This document shows positions 1-12,155 of a stretch of DNA of 64,000 nucleotides, one piece after another. Position 1 is the first letter of the stretch. Each line of letters starts with the position of its first letter. This DNA comes from Dactylonectria macrodidyma (lineage: Eukaryota > Ascomycota > Sordariomycetes > Hypocreales > Nectriaceae), in NCBI GenBank assembly GCA_020744425.1, contig JAGMUV010000016.1, positions 868,001 through 932,000 on the forward strand, in the 5' to 3' direction. The position numbers were made by a program, and so were the translations under genes. A model generated the notes under the pieces. The model was not told the DNA's origin and searched no databases. It saw only the letters and a program-made list of their open reading frames with translations.

Positions 1-917
1 AGGAAATGGGCCATGATCGCGTACAGATAGTCTACTAGCTAACTTGCTAATAGACTCTGGGAACGAAGAGACAGAGGGGACAATTTCGTCAGCATATTCT
101 CCGGACGCTGCTCGTAGTTGCTCATCGGACATTCTGAATTTAGCCTGGGCCGCCCATGCTTCAAAGAATTCAGTCGCTGTATTAAAAGGGCCACCCAGAC
201 CTGGTATAGGGCCTTGCTGGCACGTGCCGTCCGCATTCATGGACACGATTGTCCCAATTTTGGGTAGCTGGACCGTGGATAGGTGGACCTAGGGTGAAAA
301 TAATTGGATCAGTTATCCATATGTTGTTTGAATGCAAACCGTCTTACATGAATCTTCGCTAAGCCACTTAAGAATGCTTTCTTGCTCTTTGGTGGTATTG
401 TCATACCCAAATCCATTCCAACATTGCCCTCCAAGCAGTCCATCAACATAAATGGAGCCTTGACGCTGCAGTCAAATCGAGCCTCGAATGCGTGGATTTT
501 CGGGATAGGTATGCTGGTCTTCTGTCGCAGAAGAGAAATTGTGTTGAATTCGCATATCCCCGTGGTCTCCAGAGCATGTTCAGAGGAATTAGACTTTGTT
601 AGGGGAGGCAATTTTAGTCGTGCGACCCACCGGCCCCCATCCATAAATTCGATGATCCGAACCATGTGGTTATAGCCGAGGCCAATGTCAGGAAGGAGCG
701 AGCAGTTGATTCCATCCCGCTTGCTCGCCGCGTACTCTTGGAGCGCAAGCCAATTCACGGATGCTAAGAACAGCTCGGCCCGTGAACGAATTGGACCTTC
801 TTTTAGAGAAAGAAAATAGGTCCACTGATAGCCCGAAAATTCTTTGCAGTTTTCTGTACTTTTTTCAGTGTGCGCACAACTCAGTCGAGGCAGTTTGGGG
901 CACAACTTACCAGACAT
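1..917 (-). CDS. APH-family phosphotransferase, runs off the left edge (partial)
   Basis: Resembles the fungal aminoglycoside-phosphotransferase (APH, kinase-fold) family, usually of unknown substrate. The minus-strand frame carries LLPDIGLGYNHMVRIIEF, then GGRWVARLKLPPL (nucleotide-loop region with the expected basic residue), then APFMLMDCLEGNVGMDLG (hinge region). Two introns fit: 854-910 (57 nt, GTAAGT..ACAG) and 289-347 (59 nt, GTAAGA..CTAG). Removing the second joins LSGLAKIH to VHLSTVQLPKIGTIVS in frame, which is how this family reads. The last exon (1-288) stays open to base 1 and ends in DHGPFP, just before where the family's HGD catalytic loop should lie, so the active site is outside the window. 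The N-terminus is uncertain: the ATG at 917 gives a first exon of only 7 nt, so an upstream exon may exist. No inactivating change is visible. Family assignment is confident; substrate unknown. Confidence 0.8.
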
Positions 918-1121
918 GACGAAAAAGTATGGCTTCCACGAGTCCACTATGCCGACTCGTTTTACGTGTTTGGGTGGTAGAAGATAGAGAAATGTCGATT
1001 GTCCGGCAAGTTAGTCGCAGCAAAGAAACGGAGGTGGGAAAAAAAAATTAAAGAGGGCGAAGGCCCGTATAAATGGAAGGGGGTCTGAGCGTGGCTCAAG
1101 CTCGGTGGCGCAGCATGCGAA

Positions 1122-2000
1122 TTACAGGAGGCCGGTCCCTACGGGCCCGCTAATGCCTTTCGGAACGAGCCTTCGGATCCTCTGATTTCGCTGTGGCTCT
1201 TCGATCACGACTCGGTATATGGATTGAGGGTATACGGGCGTTAGGTGGTCCTTTAGGAGGAGAGAAAGGACGAAGGTTTTCGTTTCACATCGAAAGACCC
1301 GTGGGGCAGACTTGGTGTTTGAGATACCGTGCACAGGCACCGTGGCTTACAGCCTAGAATCCCATCTTGATGAAGATCGTAGACCTGTTGTTGGAAATGG
1401 TGGTTGTGTGCCGGAGCCTTGTCTTCTTGAACGATCGTCTTCGGCCGCTTCTTTTCACATCCCTTCGCAAAAGCCAGCAATAAGGGAATCAAGATCATCT
1501 GTTGGTATCGCCACCAGTCGATCCCTTTGCCCTTTTTCCTCGGGAAACCTTGCCTGTTGATTTCTGCCACTTCCACTGAGGCTGCTTACCAGGCAGGTTC
1601 CGGAGGCCTAGCCGTCTTATTCCATTTAAAAGCTCCCATTCAAGCTGCTTCTCCGGCTCAAGCTCTTCATTCAATTTTTCTATCGCTTTCTCAGTAGCCT
1701 TCCGTTCTACTGCAGTCTCCGGTGGCCAGCAATGGCAAGGGCCTTTCTTATCATAAGAAAAGGCGCCCCAGAACATAAATTCGCTAGCTCCTTTCCATCT
1801 CTCACAAATACAGCTACTGACGAAGCGTTTGCTAGCACATCTCCAGACCCGATAGCTGCCGCGGCGATGGAGCAAGATAACAGAAGTCTCATCAGACCAA
1901 ATTACATCCTTCCAATCCTCAAGAATCCAGTCCTTATGAGCCTTTATCCCGAAATTGTGATATTCATGTGGCGTTGCCCGGGGAAATGACTGGTTCAGCT
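1122..2000 (-). mobile_element. Decayed Tc1/mariner-type DNA transposon (transposase relic)
   Basis: Reading right to left on the minus strand, three frames together give a Tc1-type DDE transposase. HKDWILEDWKDVIWSDETSV (about 1960-1890) holds the first catalytic Asp. FMFWGAFSYDKKGPCHCW lies near 1780. IDWWRYQQMILIPLLLAFAKGC is followed by VQEDKAPAHNHHFQQQV (about 1440-1400), which holds the second Asp. The third acidic motif expected downstream is not readable because of frameshifts below about 1400. The N-terminal helix-turn-helix region is unrecognisable beyond about 2000, and I could not find matching terminal inverted repeats. It lies between the APH and GMC genes and cannot encode an active transposase. 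Confidence 0.75.
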
Positions 2001-2219
2001 TCGGCTGTACTGAAAATCGATATACGTATCGACGACCACCCTGGCAGTACTGCAGTTACGCCAGCTTTTGCTACCAGCTTTGCTAAATGAAGTATCTATA
2101 CTTCAGGCTAGAGAAATCACTGCCTACTAGGAAGGTGAGAAGAGCGTCCATTATTGACGCGGAATAGTCTGGGGTAGCACGTGTGCAAAGCGTGATCGTT
2201 GGGAGAGTTGGTTAGTATG

Positions 2220-2733
2220 TTACTGTAAATACCTAATACCTAATACGGCGTCATGCCCTTCTTCCGGCGTCAGCCGCTGTTTCATACGCTCGTATAGACT
2301 TTCTCACATCTTTACTAGATCGGACCTAATTGCCTGTTTGTCTGTGATGATGTCAGAAAGACATCTCCAGAGTTGGGCTTGGACCTCGCCGTTTGCTTGC
2401 GCGGGCGCTGACCCACAATCCCTCTCCAATCGCAGCATGGCGTCATTCAGGGTTCGGCTTCCCATGGCGAACCGCTGGTTTGTTACAGGCGCGTGCATCC
2501 GTGTATGCATGAAAGTGTTGCCTTTGGTGGCTCGAGCCATGTGGCAAGGCCTGCAGTAGGATCGTATTGACCGGGATGAGACACGTGCATTGAGCGCGAT
2601 GGATTTGGGGTCATCTAGCCAACTTCCCCAGCAGCTCAGGCCGTGCGTTCGTCCTGTTCGAGTGGGTTCTTGTGCCCTTCTCTCTTGACAGCCTACTGCA
2701 GCCCTGTTCTCTCGACCACATCAGTGTATGACT
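2220..2733 (-). pseudogene. Open frame of unknown family broken by one TGA
   Basis: A single minus-strand frame is open from 2733 to the stop at 2220-2222, except for one TGA at 2304-2306, between DLVKM and ESLYERMKQRL. A CGA (Arg) to TGA change would explain it. The middle contains CRPCHMARATKGNTF and the end LTPEEGHDAVLG. I do not recognise the family. Residue use looks protein-like (helical, charged), but there is no clear start and no homologue I can name. It could be an exon of a dead gene or chance. Confidence 0.3.
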
Positions 2734-3069
2734 AGGGTTGCCGCCATACGGGGCAAGACGCTGTGATACCAGTAGCAGGAGTAACGAAGGGAGAGAGAAA
2801 AGGACCAATCAGATGTCCAACCTGACGAAGCTACAGTGGAAACTAGTATGCTGGGGAAGAAAAGAAAACATTCAAGAGCATTGAGCACCTATCATATAAT
2901 TAAGAAACTTTATATACGCTGGCTTTCGTAGCCCATCCAACGGCCTATCAGCCGTAACGCATATTTCCGACCGGGCGTGGGTTCATAAGAAAGGCGTTTG
3001 ATCTTCATAAAAGAGATAGGATCGAGACACAAGACTGATAATTGATATATGCAAGATGCCTGTAGGTAA
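2734..3069. other. Intergenic, 3' side of the GMC gene
   Basis: No supported gene. It contains the 3' flank of the GMC oxidoreductase. The only long frames are antisense shadows. Confidence 0.5.
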
Positions 3070-4814
3070 TTATTTTCGAGTCCCATTGAGAGAATGCTCT
3101 TCAATAATCTTTTCAGCTGCGATCATACCAATTTGATAGGCGGTAGGCTGTGGATGTGTACTATTGATTGTCAGTTTCCCGTCGAAGGTGGACACATGTG
3201 ACCTTACCTTGGACTAAAGGGCATGATGCTTAAATCAGCGATTCTTAGCCCAGTGACGCCAAAGACCTTAAAGCAAGTGCTAACGCATGCTCTGTCCCTT
3301 TTCTCGTCCTTGCCCATCTGGCATGTTCCAGTCGCATGCCAGGAGCTCACGCAATTCTGTGACCAGAACTCGAGTATATCCTTCTCTTTATCGCTAGCCG
3401 GGCATTTAACCCACTCATTGCATGCAGAAGTGCTCTTTAACACTTTCATGACTTCTCTTGTAGCTTCGACTGCAACCCGTCTATCGTATGGATGGTTAAG
3501 TATCATGGGGCTTGTTGAGAGCGGCATCCCTGGATCTGCCGAGCGCAGCCGAGTATTCCCCGTTGCCTGGCTATTATGAAGAAAAACGTACACAGGAATA
3601 ACATTTGACGACGCTGGAGGGTCACTATAAAAGTCGCTTGGGATGGTGTTGAGCGCGACTTCATAAGTGGGAATGGTAGGAGCTTGTAGACGCTGCTTCT
3701 CTGTCTCAGAGAGAGCGTTGAACTCTGAGCTTTCCGCCACTGCTAGACTCTTGAAGAAGCCCAACACAAGAGCACTGCCAATGTAGGAGTATTCGCCAGT
3801 GCGAAAGAGCTGCCATTCGCGTAGGGCGGCCTGCTGCCGAGCAGGATCTTTGAAGAAAGCGACACGTTCAGACGCAGTGTCGTCCGCCACATATTTGATA
3901 CATATATGGCTGTGATCCCGATAGTTTTGCCCTATATTCTCATTTGCGTAGACGACAGGAATACCGAACTGGGACAGTTGATCTGAAGGCCCTACTCCTG
4001 AGAGTATTAGTATTTTGGGGGTCTCTCGAACCCCGGCCGATAAGATGACCTCCTTTGATGCTCGGAAAACTCGACCGTCCACCAACACTACTCCAACGGC
4101 AGTGTTCCCATCAAACAACACTCGGTGTACCTGAGCCTCGGTTAGAATGTCCAGATTTTGCATGGACGGAAGTAGATCGGCTGCGGTGCTTCTTTCGCCA
4201 CGGTGTGTCGTGATCGGGGCTATGCATATGCCTAGATGGCTACCGTCGCAAGGCTCCCGGTTGATTTGATACCCGGAATTGGACCACCTCTTCAAAGTAT
4301 CCATGACGCTGTCCTCTAGCCGTGGGGGATATCCGACTCGGATCGGGCCATCAAAGCCATGACACTCAGCAGACGGACTTATATGCTCAGAAAGGTCACT
4401 AGCAGGGCTTGTAAACGTCTCCAGCCGCCTTAAACGCTCTTGAGTTGCTCTCCACCCCCATGTTTGATCATCCATAAGCTCGCGCATTGCTTCCATATCG
4501 TCTCGAGGCCCTGGCATCCATACAGTAAGGTTGATAGCCGTTGAACCACCTAGCCCTTTTCCATCTACTAGCTCTACTTGACGACCACCTAGCCCATCAA
4601 TCTTTTCGCTCATGTAATGGCGGGATTGGTCTGGGTTGGTGAATTGGATGTACTTGTTGCCGTCAATTCTCGTGTTGGCGTTTGCGTTGTCTCCTCCGGC
4701 CTCGATTAAAAGAACTCGTGGCTGGCTCTTGCACCCGGCAATGGTGGTCGCGGCAGTGCACCCGGCCGGCCCCGCGCCCACGACAATGAAGTCGTAGTCC
4801 ATGGAGTTTGCCAT
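3070..4814 (-). CDS. GMC oxidoreductase (FAD-dependent), two exons, intact
   Basis: Glucose-methanol-choline family flavoenzyme, an alcohol or sugar oxidase/dehydrogenase of unknown substrate. Exon 1 is 4814-3208, the intron is 3161-3207 (47 nt, GTAAGG..AATAG), and exon 2 is 3160-3070, giving 565 aa. The start ATG sits in CACCATGG context. Residues 8-18 (FIVVGAGPAG) are the Rossmann FAD motif, followed by LLIEAGGDN. GGSTAINLTVWMPGP is the first GMC signature and GVRETPKILILSGVGP the second. The catalytic His is His493 in SSWHATGTCQMG. The second active-site His (His537, in STHPQPTAYQIG) appears only after splicing, which strongly supports the intron. No signal peptide is apparent, so it is probably cytosolic or peroxisomal. 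Its neighbours are transposon debris, so no pathway can be inferred. Confidence 0.92.
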
Positions 4815-4928
4815 GGTGTTTAAAAATCTTTAGAAAGCGGGAAAGAACTTGAGAGAAAGGACGAGGATTGTGCCGTACTCAATGTGCCAGGTCTGTGATG
4901 TTGAAGGGATGCAGACGCTACCAAAACA

Positions 4929-4935
4929 TTTTATA
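4929..4935 (-). promoter_or_regulatory. TATA box candidate of the GMC gene
   Basis: TATAAAA on the minus strand, about 115 bases upstream of the GMC ATG. A pyrimidine-rich stretch lies between it and the start, typical of fungal core promoters. Position and context are seen; function is inferred. Confidence 0.5.
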
Positions 4936-5870
4936 GATGCGCGGCTGCTTTATGCTGGCAGGGACATAAATGGATGCTGTATCAGCGTAGTAATTCGATA
5001 AAGTTTTTATCCGAACCCTACGCACGTTGGCTCAAAGCGGAACTCACTTCTGCTTCGTAGAAACGGAAAATCAGACTCGCTAAAAACGGCCATTATGTGC
5101 AGAGAAGGCTTCAAAAGGCGGGAAAAAGTTGTATATTTGCCACTATGGAAGCAGCTCCCCCTTGAGGGCGCGGAGCACATCTCAGCTAGACAATCTCAGC
5201 ATTGTGTACATTATTCCTTCTTTGTACTGTACAATTTGTAGAGATGTATCTTTACTATGATACCAGTAAGCAATTCTCAACCGTCTTAGCGACGACAGAG
5301 TGCATGCAATTATCATTTGCAAATAGTATATGGGGACTTTGTGGCATCAAAATGATTGTAGCCAGACGCGCAAAGGAGAGTTGATTTCATTCGGCCGACT
5401 TTGCTTCGCTTTTAGTGTTGTTTCTTCAGGGTCGCATATCCATGCAAACTCTACACGACGTGTATCAACCATTGGTGAATATGGTAGGTGTAATCGTTGC
5501 CATAGCAGGCTCCGAGGCAATGAGTTGCCGTCCAGCCAGGAGTCGAAAGTAGAACATGGATTAATCACGATCAAATTGCATGTACATTGTGTGGTATCCA
5601 TCCATTTTGTGTAGGTGATCCTGGCCGGCGTGTTCTCCCGCTCTTTGTCAAAACAAGGCGAACAGAACCGTCTCAGCCGCCATACCCCAGTCATGCTGAT
5701 GGTACGTGGGGGCTCCACAGCATGGGAGGAGAGTACGTCCATGCAAGCGCAGTCACGTCGCCCTCACAGTGCCAACCGATGCCGCTACCTTGGCGCATAT
5801 TCGATCATCCAAGGATGACAATCCGCCAGCGGATACTGAGGGGGCTGGGCTGGAGGGCGGATAATCCTTG
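4936..5870. other. Intergenic region upstream of the GMC gene
   Basis: No supported gene. A 131-codon minus-strand frame at 5347-5742 starts with ATG but resembles nothing I know and overlaps equally long plus-strand frames, so I do not call it. Confidence 0.4.
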
Positions 5871-6588
5871 ATCAGAGCGCCGGATACGCCCCCGCTGCCG
5901 CAGAAGCGGATAAGCGCAACGACCTACACTACCTGGACAACGAGGGCAAGAACGAACTGTACTGGATTCACAAGATGGAGTATGAGAAGACACAGCTACG
6001 GAATATCTACACAGCCAGATTGAAGGAATTCTGTCAGCGGTCTCGTAATGCGACGGGTTACGGTTGAGCAAGGCAAGTAGATGGGCCGAACGTATAGAGA
6101 AGGGCGAGTCTGTACGATTCAAGGACGTCTAGGTGAGGGACTCGCAAGAGGAAATAATAAAATTTATCTATTATCGCTCGGAAGGGAAAGTACCAGTGTC
6201 GTAGGCGATTGTTGAAAGGCTAAAGAACCAACAAATCATCCGCGCCAAGTACTAGCTTTCCGTCCATATTAGGCAGTCGAAGGCTGTATTTGGGGACAAG
6301 AACAGCGTTATGCCACTTTAGACTGCGTTAGCTTCCAAGAAGTAATTTGAACTAGAGTTGGAGGGGCCGTTATACCTTGAGGACCTCTTTAGAATCGTTC
6401 CGATCCACACAGACCGGCCTTTGACACTGGCGTAAAGCTGTTTGTACCGTCGTTAGTACTCCCATAATGGACCTTCCGAGCTAATCCTCCACCTCTCGCA
6501 GAAATGGTCGAGGAAATCCATGGCCATCACTAGGTCGGCTTTGTCGATGACCTATTTCTAATGTCCTAGCTTGGTCGCTTTGCAGAAT
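5871..6588 (+). other. Decayed, coding-like sequence, unidentified
   Basis: The plus strand has a hydrophilic open stretch at about 5880-6060 (YLDNEGKNELYWIHKMEYEK), after which all frames are littered with stops. A retrotransposon gag or pol remnant is possible, but no diagnostic motif survives. No terminal repeats were found. Confidence 0.25.
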
Positions 6589-7425
6589 CTAGTTAGTATC
6601 AGCACACTTCTCGTTGCAAATAGAGATATGAAGAGGGAAGAGAGGCCTTATATATCCACTCTTTCTGGGCGACCTCTGAGCCTGCAGCCAAGCGAGGCGT
6701 GCGAACCCTGCCACTGAGACAATCTCAAACACCTCACCCAGCGTGCCTGTGAGCCCGGTTCCGTAGAACTTGAGCCCTGGCCCCTGCCAGAGCCAGGGTA
6801 TGTCGGAAAAGCCGCCAAGGGCAACCATCTCCTCACCCTTGGTTGCGTATGTGCTAATCCTGTCGTGACCGTGGCCGGTAATACCGCCCGTTAGGCGGAT
6901 GAGCTTCCAGTGGTACCTGCTTCTCTGGGCGGGAAGGGGACTGATATCCTGGGCAGCAATGTCGTCGGTGTGGACCTCTTTCATTTGAATGGCTAGCGAT
7001 AATAGGTTGTTGAGGAATTTGATATTTTGTCACAAGGTTACGTGTTATGGTGGAATGTGGTCTACTCGCTTGGGTGGTCCGCTCGCTTGTGGGACACGTT
7101 ACTACGGTTCGTAGCATACTTGCGGATAGGGAGCAGCTGCCGCAGAATGCCATCAATTCATGAGACATGACGCGGTGTTTGGCATTCGTGGCTTCAGAGA
7201 AGCGCACCTTCCGTTTCGAGAAGTCTGCCAGAAAGAAGGAGAGGTGGTTTGCACTTTCGGGGCTGCGTGGCACTCTGGAAAGCAAGACGGCAACATCCAA
7301 GAAACAGATCTCTTCGTCAACCTCGGTTTAAAATACTTAAAGAAACCTACACTAGGAGAACAGATTTCAAGACCCTTTGCGGATGACGCCGTTGGATACA
7401 GGCAGTTATAATAAGTATCAGCCAT
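6589..7425 (-). other. Overlapping minus-strand frames, possible broken gene
   Basis: The frame at 6589-6984 (131 codons, ATG) contains RLTGGITGHGHDRISTYATK and a glycine/hydrophobic stretch FYGTGLTGTLGEVFEIVSV. A second frame at 6854-7300 and a third at 7153-7425 overlap it upstream. The composition is protein-like, but I could not connect them with convincing introns or name a family. It could be an exon cluster of a decayed gene downstream of the PAQR pseudogene, or chance. Confidence 0.25.
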
Positions 7426-7664
7426 GGCTAGCAGCGATCATGTAACGGTTGTGCTAGACCGCTGTACCATAGGGCAAAAGACTGGTCAATAATCGCTATT
7501 GTAGCAACTATTGGGCACACTAGCTGTTCTTTTAAGCCTATCGCTGTTCCGGAGGACCAGGCCGTAACAGATCAGATCATATGCTTCTCTTCACTATCGT
7601 ACAGTCAGCGTTTGGAAGCCCGTCCCAGTGGCCAGAAGCTCCATACTCGGCATGTATACATAAC

Positions 7665-8771
7665 TCAAAGAGACGAGCAGGTAAGATTTGCGTGAGCATA
7701 GTCGAAGGCATCCAGATACCCCATCAACTGGACCACAGCGGCGCATACCACCAGAATGTGAAAGATCGAATGGGAGCCCCAAAGGTCGAATTTACTAGGA
7801 TATCGACTTTCGGGAAACCTTGTCTTCAGAAACACATGTGTTAGAGTCAATTTCTCTCTTGTGTGCGAAATTGGGAAACTTACTGCATAAAACGAAGTCC
7901 TAGATAGAAGGCAGCCTGCTTTTGCCAGAGTATAGGGAAAAGCTTTTCTTATTATCTGCGATATGCCGAACATAATGAGTCTATGGATTAAGGGCGTAAC
8001 ACCGGACAAGCCAGTCGCTACGAATATCAATGCTCGGAAGAGGCGATACTTTGAGCCCTGGAACTTGGGACGCATTGTTATGAAGATGGTCAACGTTCCG
8101 AAAACTCCAATCTATTAACTGAGGAAAGAAGAGTGTTAGACTCAAGTACCAGGTCTGAGATAGGGAGAACAAAACTGTACATGTAGAGATTAACTAACCG
8201 TAGACCAGTAGATATTGCGTGGCAAAGGTTCACACCAGAAAACTATGTATATTCCCAAGACAAGGTCGCCTAGTATGAAGATGACTGCACCCAGCATGTC
8301 CAGTTACAGGCAGAAATGTTCTACGTGTTGGGAGTGGTTCAGTAAGGTGTGGTACGTCACCGATAGCAATAGGCACGTGGCGGCCGTCAACATGAAGATA
8401 GAGAAAGCAATGAAATCGGCGCCAGTGACCCCGGAGTATCGGCTGGTAAGGTACTGCTGGAGATACCACTCGCCGAGCAGGAAGAAAACGGCCGGGATGA
8501 GGTGGGAATAGATGTTAACCGACTCGTTATGGATATACGACTAACTGCAGATCGAAGCTCGAGCCGAGCCTGAGATGGGCCGATAGCCATGGAGAATCCA
8601 CTGGTTGGATTCACGTTGGAACCATTCCGGCATCTCATCGAACGAGAGAAGAACTGGGCGTCCTGCCTTGCCGGCCTTGGATGCGGTATCGCTGATGGAT
8701 TCCATTCCCCGCCCTTTGTGCGCCTCTGGCGGCTGTGGGGGTGGAACTTGAAGACGGGAAGCGGATGCCAT
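7665..8771 (-). pseudogene. PAQR-family (adiponectin receptor / Izh-like) membrane protein, two nonsense codons
   Basis: Seven-TM PAQR proteins (yeast Izh, human AdipoR) are membrane receptors or hydrolases linked to sterol, sphingolipid and zinc metabolism. Three phase-0 exons fit: 8771-8199, 8111-7884 and 7823-7665, with introns 8112-8198 (GTTAGT..ATAG) and 7824-7883 (GTAAGT..GAAG); 320 codons including the stop. Readable motifs are LSFDEMPEWFQ, WILHGYRP, NESVNIYSHLIP, the SxxxH motif in SVTYHTLLNHS, LDMLG, YWSTIGVFGT, and the HxxxH motif in GSHSIFHILVV. Two in-frame stops break exon 1: TAG at 8541-8543, where the family has an aromatic (TGG to TAG fits), and TAA at 8304-8306, just before LDMLG (CAA to TAA fits). 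Otherwise the gene is remarkably intact, so loss looks recent. Stop readthrough is possible but unlikely. Confidence 0.85.
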
Positions 8772-10143
8772 TTGCTGTCGTGCCTGATGATAATGTAATT
8801 TTAAGAGTAAGTGGAAATGCAAGATGAAAGAAAGAGGTTTCCCTCTTGCTTTATTTCGTGCACTCCAGAACCTTATCGAGGACTGGCCTCTGTGTGGCGT
8901 TGCTGAGGGTCCTGGTGTGTGCTTCAGGCACGCTGTGCTTTTTAATAGAATGCTCCTGGTATTGAATCTTTTAGTTAAAGATAATTAGATTGTGATTGTG
9001 CTCTCCTCACGAGTCCCAAAGTCAACATCATTCCAAACCAAGCGATGAATTGACCATGGCAAGGAATGATATGAACCCCAGATTCACACACTATCCTTCG
9101 ACACACGATCGTTCACTTGCTCATACAGCCATATGCTGGCCCCGCAAAGACGTCCTGCTTTCCACAACGCAGTTACCCCCGCACTCCGGAGTCTTAGCCA
9201 GAGCCTCCTAATCACGTTCGCACCCCGTCAGGCTCATTGAACCCACCAGGTTTTCAGTAATGCGGGACTCTATGAATATACTATGAACGAGGACACGGCA
9301 ACTCATGAGAACGTTTGGCCTATGTTGGATACAACGAACCTAGAATATAATGCTCAATGGGACTTAGGATTCACGAGGAGGCTAATCCTGCCGTTAAACC
9401 GGAATCCTCATGGAAAAATAAATAGTCCCCCCCCCCTGTGTTTGAATAAATGCCGGAGGCTGCTCGGACTTAGATAGAAATCACCACCCTTCTTTTCTCC
9501 TAATTGACTGCACCTATTATCATGATGATTTTGATGCTTTTGGATTCTTCTTGATTTGGTCAAATGATATATCTATTTATTTTTCTAGTCTGATGCTTTG
9601 TTGCGACCTTATTGGCATTTTCAGTGGTTTTGTATTAGCGGTGTTGTCTGCCCGCCTTCTGCCCTACTGGACCTCTTAGCCTCACAACCGGTCACTCTGG
9701 GTGGTTGTTTTGCTCGTCCCAGCCGATCAGAGCATAAGGTCTGAGATGATAGGCGTTGCGTCTTTTAAAGTCAACTAGTTACTTGGTGTACTAATAAATA
9801 GTAGTTAAAGTAAAAAAGTCTATTAAGAACTGAGCAGCCTAGACTATATATTGCTAAAATGAACCTGTTTATAATAAGTTCTGCTGCGTTGTTGGTGGTA
9901 ATGACTGTAGGCGATATAGAACCCGTAACTGCTAACTTTAGACAATAATCTGAGCCAAGTGCGAAGTCTAATGACACGCTAGCTCCTCCTCCCCGTAGCT
10001 TGATAGAAAAATTTCTTAACCTTATGCATGCGGCTAGATCGACAGCCTAGCTGGCTGGTTTCTGCATGGCTTCGAACTCTGTCGAAGATATCCACTTGGT
10101 TGGCTTTAACTAGAAACTCTTCATTGCTAGGAATTAATAATAA
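8772..10143. other. Intergenic, no gene seen
   Basis: No frame of convincing length or composition. The right part (about 9480-9980) is AT-rich. A short poly-C run occurs near 9427-9436. Confidence 0.4.
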
Positions 10144-10605
10144 CTATTTAACGTTACGTAAGGTAACGAAACAGAGACGCAGGTTTCCTTTATCGAGTTC
10201 ATCCCGAAACTTAGGAGAGCATTCCTCAAGACACAGGCAGTCTGTCATAGGCCCGTGGCTCAAATTCCAGAAATTATCGTATTCCCAAGCTGTTGTGCCC
10301 GTTTGCCTATACTTATCTAGACGTAAGTCCTCCTCGAAACTGTGGTTACTTTCTAGCACCGTCCCGTTTTTAGGATTTGAGATGGTGACAATTAGCTCCG
10401 AATCATTAAGCAGGTTGGCTTGAAAGGCTTGCATTGAGTGTTGATTCGAGCTCTCCGGCCGGTATACAAATGTAAACCATGGGGCTTTGCAGGTTTCTAT
10501 AGCTCCTGATGAATTATTTGCTCGTCGACTACCTGCTCTGGTTGGCCACACCTCCAATATCAAAAGCCCTAGCTTGTCAAGCTTGTAGAGCGGTCCTAGT
10601 AGACC

Positions 10606-10622
10606 AAATAATGTATCGGGAT
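10606..10622 (+). repeat. Left target-site duplication of the LINE
   Basis: The 17-bp sequence AAATAATGTATCGGGAT is repeated exactly at 12353-12369, right after the CAA-rich tail of the element. Confidence 0.92.
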
Positions 10623-11782
10623 TAGCTGCCCTCTATCGCGAAAGCGGCATTCCGCCAGTTGAGCAGCTACTAGATGCTATACGCCTACGACACGCAGCCC
10701 GCCTCCAAGCCCTAGATCCGAGGCACCCCCTCACAGCTAGGGCTATTGTCCCAGCCCACAGGCCGGGCCGGAAGCCGAACTACAAGACCCGTCTGCAACG
10801 GACCGCGCTACTTCTCCCGCCCTCGCCTCGGCCAGACCTCCTTCAACGCCAATACAGACCCATCCAACTACACATCCAGCCGAAGGCGAAGGCCGTTCCG
10901 GCCTTTCTTGCCTGGATCGAGACCTTATCCACGGAAGACCTCATCGTTTACTCAGACGGATCCCGATCGCAAGACGGGGCCGCGGGCTACGGGTACGTCA
11001 TCCACCGCAACAAACACTCAATCGGCGAGGGGCTAGGCCGGCTAGGCCCCGTTGAGGTGTTCGACGCAGAAGTGGCCGGGGCCTTAGCAGGCCTACGTCA
11101 CGCAACCAACCTGGCCCAGCCAGGCTCACACATTTACGTCTGCCTTGATAACACGTCAGCAGCGGCTGGCTTGCTAGGCCAGCCATCGGAATCCTCACAG
11201 GCCCAGTTCCTAGAGTTCCATTCGATCGCACGAGCCCACGGGGCTACATCTGTACGATGGAGCCCTGGCCATAAAGGCATCCCTGGGAACGAGCAGGCCG
11301 ACAAGCTGGCCAAAGCAGGAACAGAGCTGCCGGAACCACCCGGCCTGGCTCCGTCCCTTGCTTTTAATAAGCGGAAGGCCAAGGCCCTCCCCAGAACCCT
11401 CTTCAAGAGCTGGTGGCAAGGCCACGCCCCAGACTCTTATCAACCCTATATGCTAGAGGCAGCCGCCGCTAGCCCAGCTGAACTGCAGCTTCCCCGGAAG
11501 ACTCTTCGCCATCTCCTAGCAGCCCGCTCCGGCCACGGAGACTTTGCCGCATATCACGAGAGATTTGCCCACGATGACGCACAGCTTGAGTGCTCATGCG
11601 GACGGCGGAAATCACCCGACCATCCCTTCTATTGCCGCAAGGTTGACCGTCACCATCGGATAAAGTTAGGCCTTTTTCCAAAACTGACGATCAATCGCGT
11701 AATAGGACAAGACTTCGGCGAGTTCATCGCGATGATAGAGGCAGCGCACTTCTTCCAAGAAATCTGCCCCCACCATCGCTAG
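10623..11782 (+). pseudogene. LINE ORF2 C-terminal part: RNase H plus C-terminal zinc motif
   Basis: Frame open from the truncation point to the stop at 11780-11782, with no start codon because the 5' half is missing. The RNase H domain is complete: DLIVYSDGSRSQDGAAGYGY (first Asp), VEVFDAEVAGALAGLRH (Glu), IYVCLDNTSAAAGLLG (second Asp), and SPGHKGIPGNEQADKLAKAG (His and last Asp). A C-terminal LECSCGRRKSPDHPFYCRK has the CxC..H..C spacing common at the ends of fungal LINE proteins. There are no internal stops in about 386 codons, so the insertion is young, but without a reverse transcriptase it cannot move on its own. Confidence 0.9.
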
Positions 11783-12155
11783 GATCCCTCGTCTTGAACC
11801 CCCGGAAGTTGCGGTTGCAGCCGCTTCAGCCCCAGACCCCAATTCACTCTTTTCCCTTTTCCTTTGTCTCTTTTATTCATCAGCGTTGTCAGAAGGCTCG
11901 GCTCGCGAGGCCGGACCTGCGACGCGCTGCGCTGTATAGCAGCTTCGAATGCGGTTTCCCCCTGGTTCCCCTAAAAATCGGATGATATTACAGTCGTCGG
12001 GCTGCACCCTGAAAATCCGCTGACGGATATCGGGTTCGAAATAATAGGTCAAATAGGGCCGCTTAATTGTTAGATGGAAGAGGAAGAAGGATCGCAATTT
12101 CGGCTCGCGGAGGGATGTAATTAGACCTACACGTGATATCGGATTGCGGGTCCGA

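Noticed and set aside
3223..3579. 118-codon plus-strand frame
   Set aside because: Antisense shadow of the GMC oxidoreductase.
5347..5742. 131-codon minus-strand frame as a gene
   Set aside because: Similar-length frames on the other strand, no motif and no promoter signal.
10746..11036. 96-codon Arg/Pro-rich plus-strand frame
   Set aside because: Shadow of the LINE ORF, which reads through the same interval in another frame with an RNase H domain.
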